A DNA stretch of 7,367 nucleotides from an uncultured cyanobacterium (GTDB lineage Bacteria; Cyanobacteriota; Cyanobacteriia; Phormidesmidales; Phormidesmidaceae): NCBI GenBank assembly GCA_938029995.1, contig CALHGI010000527.1, forward strand, positions 1-7,367. Direction: 5' to 3'. The position numbers and the translations under genes were made by a program. Of the stretch, positions 6,046 to 7,367 are shown piece after piece. Every line of letters begins with the position of its first letter. Within the stretch, counting starts at the first letter, position 1. Under the pieces are notes generated by a model that ran no database searches, was not told where the DNA came from, and saw only the letters and a program-made list of their open reading frames with translations.

Positions 6046-6504
6046 GTGAAAAAATTAACCCTAGAACGTAGTGTGGAAGTCGAAGTAAATTGTTCTGTTA
6101 CACAGGTTTACGGCCTTTGGGCGAATTTGGAGAATGTGCCCCGGTGGATGCCACTAGTAAAGAGTGTCAGACGTTTACCAGGCGATCAAGGACTCTATCA
6201 CTGGACGTTTGGGTTAGGATTTCCACTATTGACCGAATGGACTTCGCGCATTACTCGACGCATCCCCTTACGATTAATTGCCTGGGAGTCAGTGTCTGGG
6301 CTAGCAAACCATGGCTCTGCTGAATTTTTTTCCACAGATAAAGGATGCCGTTTACGCTTAACACTTGCCTTCGATTTACCAGGAGGACTCGAAGGCAAGT
6401 TGTTGGAAAACATCGGTTTAGAACGCTGGCTAGAGGAAAATCTAATAGAGAGTTTAAACCGCTTTCAGGCTCAAATTGAAACAGAAGTGCTGCGCCAGGC
6501 GTAG
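6046..6504 (+). CDS. SRPBCC / START-like protein (polyketide cyclase-COQ10 type)
   Basis: This 152-aa protein matches the SRPBCC helix-grip fold, which makes a deep hydrophobic cavity for lipids or other small ligands. Visible landmarks are an opening strand, VEVEVNCSVTQVYGLW (10-25); the helix and loop NLENVPRWMPLVKSVRRL (27-44), typical of the cyclase/COQ10 branch; YHWTF (51-55); EWTSRITRRIPLRLIAWES (64-82); NHGSAEFF (88-95); a strand CRLRLTLAFDLP (101-112); and a long C-terminal helix (about 125-148). There is no signal peptide or membrane segment. The start is GTG 6046: the frame is closed by TAG at 6031-6033, so no earlier start exists, and an internal start would cut the first strand. 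The ligand is unknown. It lies between two related pentapeptide genes, but the gaps of about 200 and 120 bp make a shared operon uncertain. Confidence 0.88.
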   Translation: MKKLTLERSVEVEVNCSVTQVYGLWANLENVPRWMPLVKSVRRLPGDQGLYHWTFGLGFPLLTEWTSRITRRIPLRLIAWESVSGLANHGSAEFFSTDKGCRLRLTLAFDLPGGLEGKLLENIGLERWLEENLIESLNRFQAQIETEVLRQA

Positions 6505-6541
6505 GCTAACCAGCTAAATGAGGGGGGTGGGTTCATGCAAC

Positions 6542-6583
6542 TTAACCTGCGCGTGGTTAAAGCAGAGAATTGCGAACTAGAAT
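6542..6583 (+). promoter_or_regulatory. Dyad TTAACC-N7-GGTTAA upstream of a -10-like box
   Basis: TTAACC (6542-6547) and GGTTAA (6555-6560) form a perfect 6-bp inverted repeat around TGCGCGT. TAGAAT (6578-6583) is a 5/6 match to a -10 box, placed so that the dyad would sit over the -35 region. This suggests a regulated promoter for the short pentapeptide gene at 6628. The dyad could instead be a terminator hairpin for the SRPBCC gene (37 bp after its stop), but it lacks a T-tract. Confidence 0.4.
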
Positions 6584-6627
6584 AAAGGTAATAACAGCGA
6601 TTACGCTACACACTGTGGGGCACCAAT

Positions 6628-6915
6628 ATGGATGCCAATCAAGTTCTAAAACAATATGCAACTGGAAAGAGAAGTTTTAGATTACAAGAGTTAAAAAATC
6701 TGGATCTGAGTCGAGCAAATTTGAGTGGGATTGATTTTACGGGCTCAAATTTGAGTGGATCTAACTTGAATCATGCAGACTTGAGTAATACCAATCTTAA
6801 TTGGGCCACTTTGAGGGGAGCGGACCTAAGTGGAGCTAACCTAAAAGGGGCTAAAATGCCAGATGGTTATAGGCATAATGACTATCTAGAATCTGCCAAT
6901 CATCTTGGTATCTAG
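6628..6915 (+). CDS. Short pentapeptide-repeat protein
   Basis: This 95-aa protein has a cap, MDANQVLKQYATGKRSF, then about ten pentapeptides (roughly 23-74; LDLSRANLSGIDFTGSNL...), and the tail KMPDGYRHNDYLESANHLGI. Ten of the first 17 residues are identical to the protein at 5301, and both have KMPDG..H right after the last repeat. They therefore belong to one cap-repeat-tail family and differ mainly in repeat number. The ATG is supported by GGGG (6617-6620), 7 nt upstream. The helix would be only two to three coils, short for the family. No signal peptide is present. Function is unknown. It is followed after 40 bp by the basic microprotein gene, probably on the same transcript. Confidence 0.9.
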   Translation: MDANQVLKQYATGKRSFRLQELKNLDLSRANLSGIDFTGSNLSGSNLNHADLSNTNLNWATLRGADLSGANLKGAKMPDGYRHNDYLESANHLGI

Positions 6916-6955
6916 GACACGATTGAATTAAAGAGAGTTTAGTTGGAGGATCGTT

Positions 6956-7087
6956 ATGTCAAAACGACGCAAAGGCAATAGAGAAGTCAAAAAACCGAAA
7001 GCAGTTTCTGATGGAAAAAAGAAACAAAAGAAAAATCATAAGAACTATGATAGTCCTATGTCAGAGCTATTGGACAGTTCAAAGTAA
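6956..7087 (+). CDS. 43-aa highly basic microprotein (GNREVKKPK type)
   Basis: ATG 6956 opens a 43-codon ORF ending in TAA at 7085-7087. It begins MSKRRKGNREVKKPK, continues through a KKKQKKN stretch (21-27), and ends SELLDSSK. The Lys/Arg-rich first 30 residues suggest nucleic-acid or ribosome binding and are likely disordered, followed by a short less charged tail. The start is very well supported by GGAGGA (6945-6950), 5 nt before the ATG, the best ribosome-binding site in the window, and a strong terminator lies 60 bp beyond the stop. From memory, small basic hypothetical proteins with a GN(K/R)E.KKPK core occur in several bacterial phyla, with no assigned role. It shares the short pentapeptide gene's strand at 40 bp spacing. 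Confidence 0.75.
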   Translation: MSKRRKGNREVKKPKAVSDGKKKQKKNHKNYDSPMSELLDSSK

Positions 7088-7147
7088 ATTGTTTCTAATA
7101 TTGCTTAGTTTTTCTGCCTCTTAAAACTAATGTTGATTAGCTACATT

Positions 7148-7187
7148 AAAAACTCACCTGCTGTTGGCATAAGTAGGTGAGTTTTTT
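7148..7187 (+). terminator. Strong rho-independent terminator
   Basis: ACTCACCT (7152-7159) pairs perfectly with AGGTGAGT (7175-7182), extended by AAAA (7148-7151) with TTTT (7183-7186), around a 15-nt loop. A six-T run (7182-7187) follows the GC part of the stem. The matching A-run on the left means it could also work for transcription from the right, but no minus-strand gene is seen. It closes the pentapeptide-microprotein unit. Confidence 0.88.
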
Positions 7188-7345
7188 CAACCAAATAACC
7201 CTAAAAATGAAACATCGCTTTGTCATACTGATTATAGGCGTAATTCGCTAGTAATAGATCGATCCACTTCAGAGCGAAATCTCGATTCGATTTACTGACT
7301 ACTCGTCTTACGGTTTTTATCAATCTTGGGTTATGGGAGATAGCT

Positions 7346-7367
7346 ATGGATAACGCAACCGAAGTCA
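7346..7367 (+). CDS. Start of a further gene, cut by the window edge
   Basis: ATG 7346 is preceded by GGGAGA (7335-7340) at 5 nt, a good ribosome-binding site, and reads MDNATEV before the window ends. The 158-bp stretch from the terminator to here contains TTGTCA (7220-7225), a fair -35-like box without a clear -10 partner, and the palindrome GATCGATC (7257-7264). Too little is present to name a product. Confidence 0.5.

Noticed and set aside
6090..6413. Out-of-frame and antisense ORFs in the SRPBCC gene
   Set aside because: The SRPBCC frame carries all conserved landmarks; the others carry none.

Overview
The window looks cyanobacterial. It carries a ClpC-type AAA+ unfoldase, a stand-alone FAS1 (fasciclin) protein, a B12-binding/DUF4070 radical SAM protein, two pentapeptide-repeat proteins with the lead-in (LK.YA.G.R.F) and KMPDG tail common in cyanobacteria, and one HIP1 octamer (GCGATCGC, 3578-3585). 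Moderate GC and sparse Shine-Dalgarno sites also fit. The genus cannot be fixed from sequence alone; an Acaryochloris-like cyanobacterium is a guess. All convincing genes are on the + strand.

Left edge (1-240): bases 2-97 are the decayed C-terminal tail of an IS transposase (rve/DDE type) with an internal nonsense codon. A short direct repeat spans its stop codon, and two hairpins lead into the first gene. Mobile DNA therefore abuts the cluster.

Module 1 (241-3151): a full-length but divergent ClpC is followed after 31 bp by a cytosolic single-domain FAS1 protein, probably as one transcript. Next comes a gap with small hairpins and a doubtful 45-codon ORF.

Module 2 (3427-5001): an apparently monocistronic radical SAM enzyme of the B12-binding/DUF4070 class, the group that contains the hopanoid methylase HpnP. 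Its substrate is unknown. A 284-bp gap with weak terminator and promoter candidates follows.

Module 3 (5301-7087): a long pentapeptide-repeat protein, an SRPBCC/START-like lipid- or ligand-binding protein preceded by an 8-codon upstream ORF, a short pentapeptide-repeat protein related to the first at both ends, and a 43-aa highly basic microprotein with a strong ribosome-binding site. A very good rho-independent terminator (7148-7186) closes the block. The right edge contains the start of another gene (ATG at 7346).

No tRNA, rRNA, CRISPR array or complete insertion sequence was found. Nothing proves a single integrated system. The most interesting points are the ClpC-FAS1 pair beside a transposase relic, the paired pentapeptide proteins around an SRPBCC gene, the uORF, and the basic microprotein.
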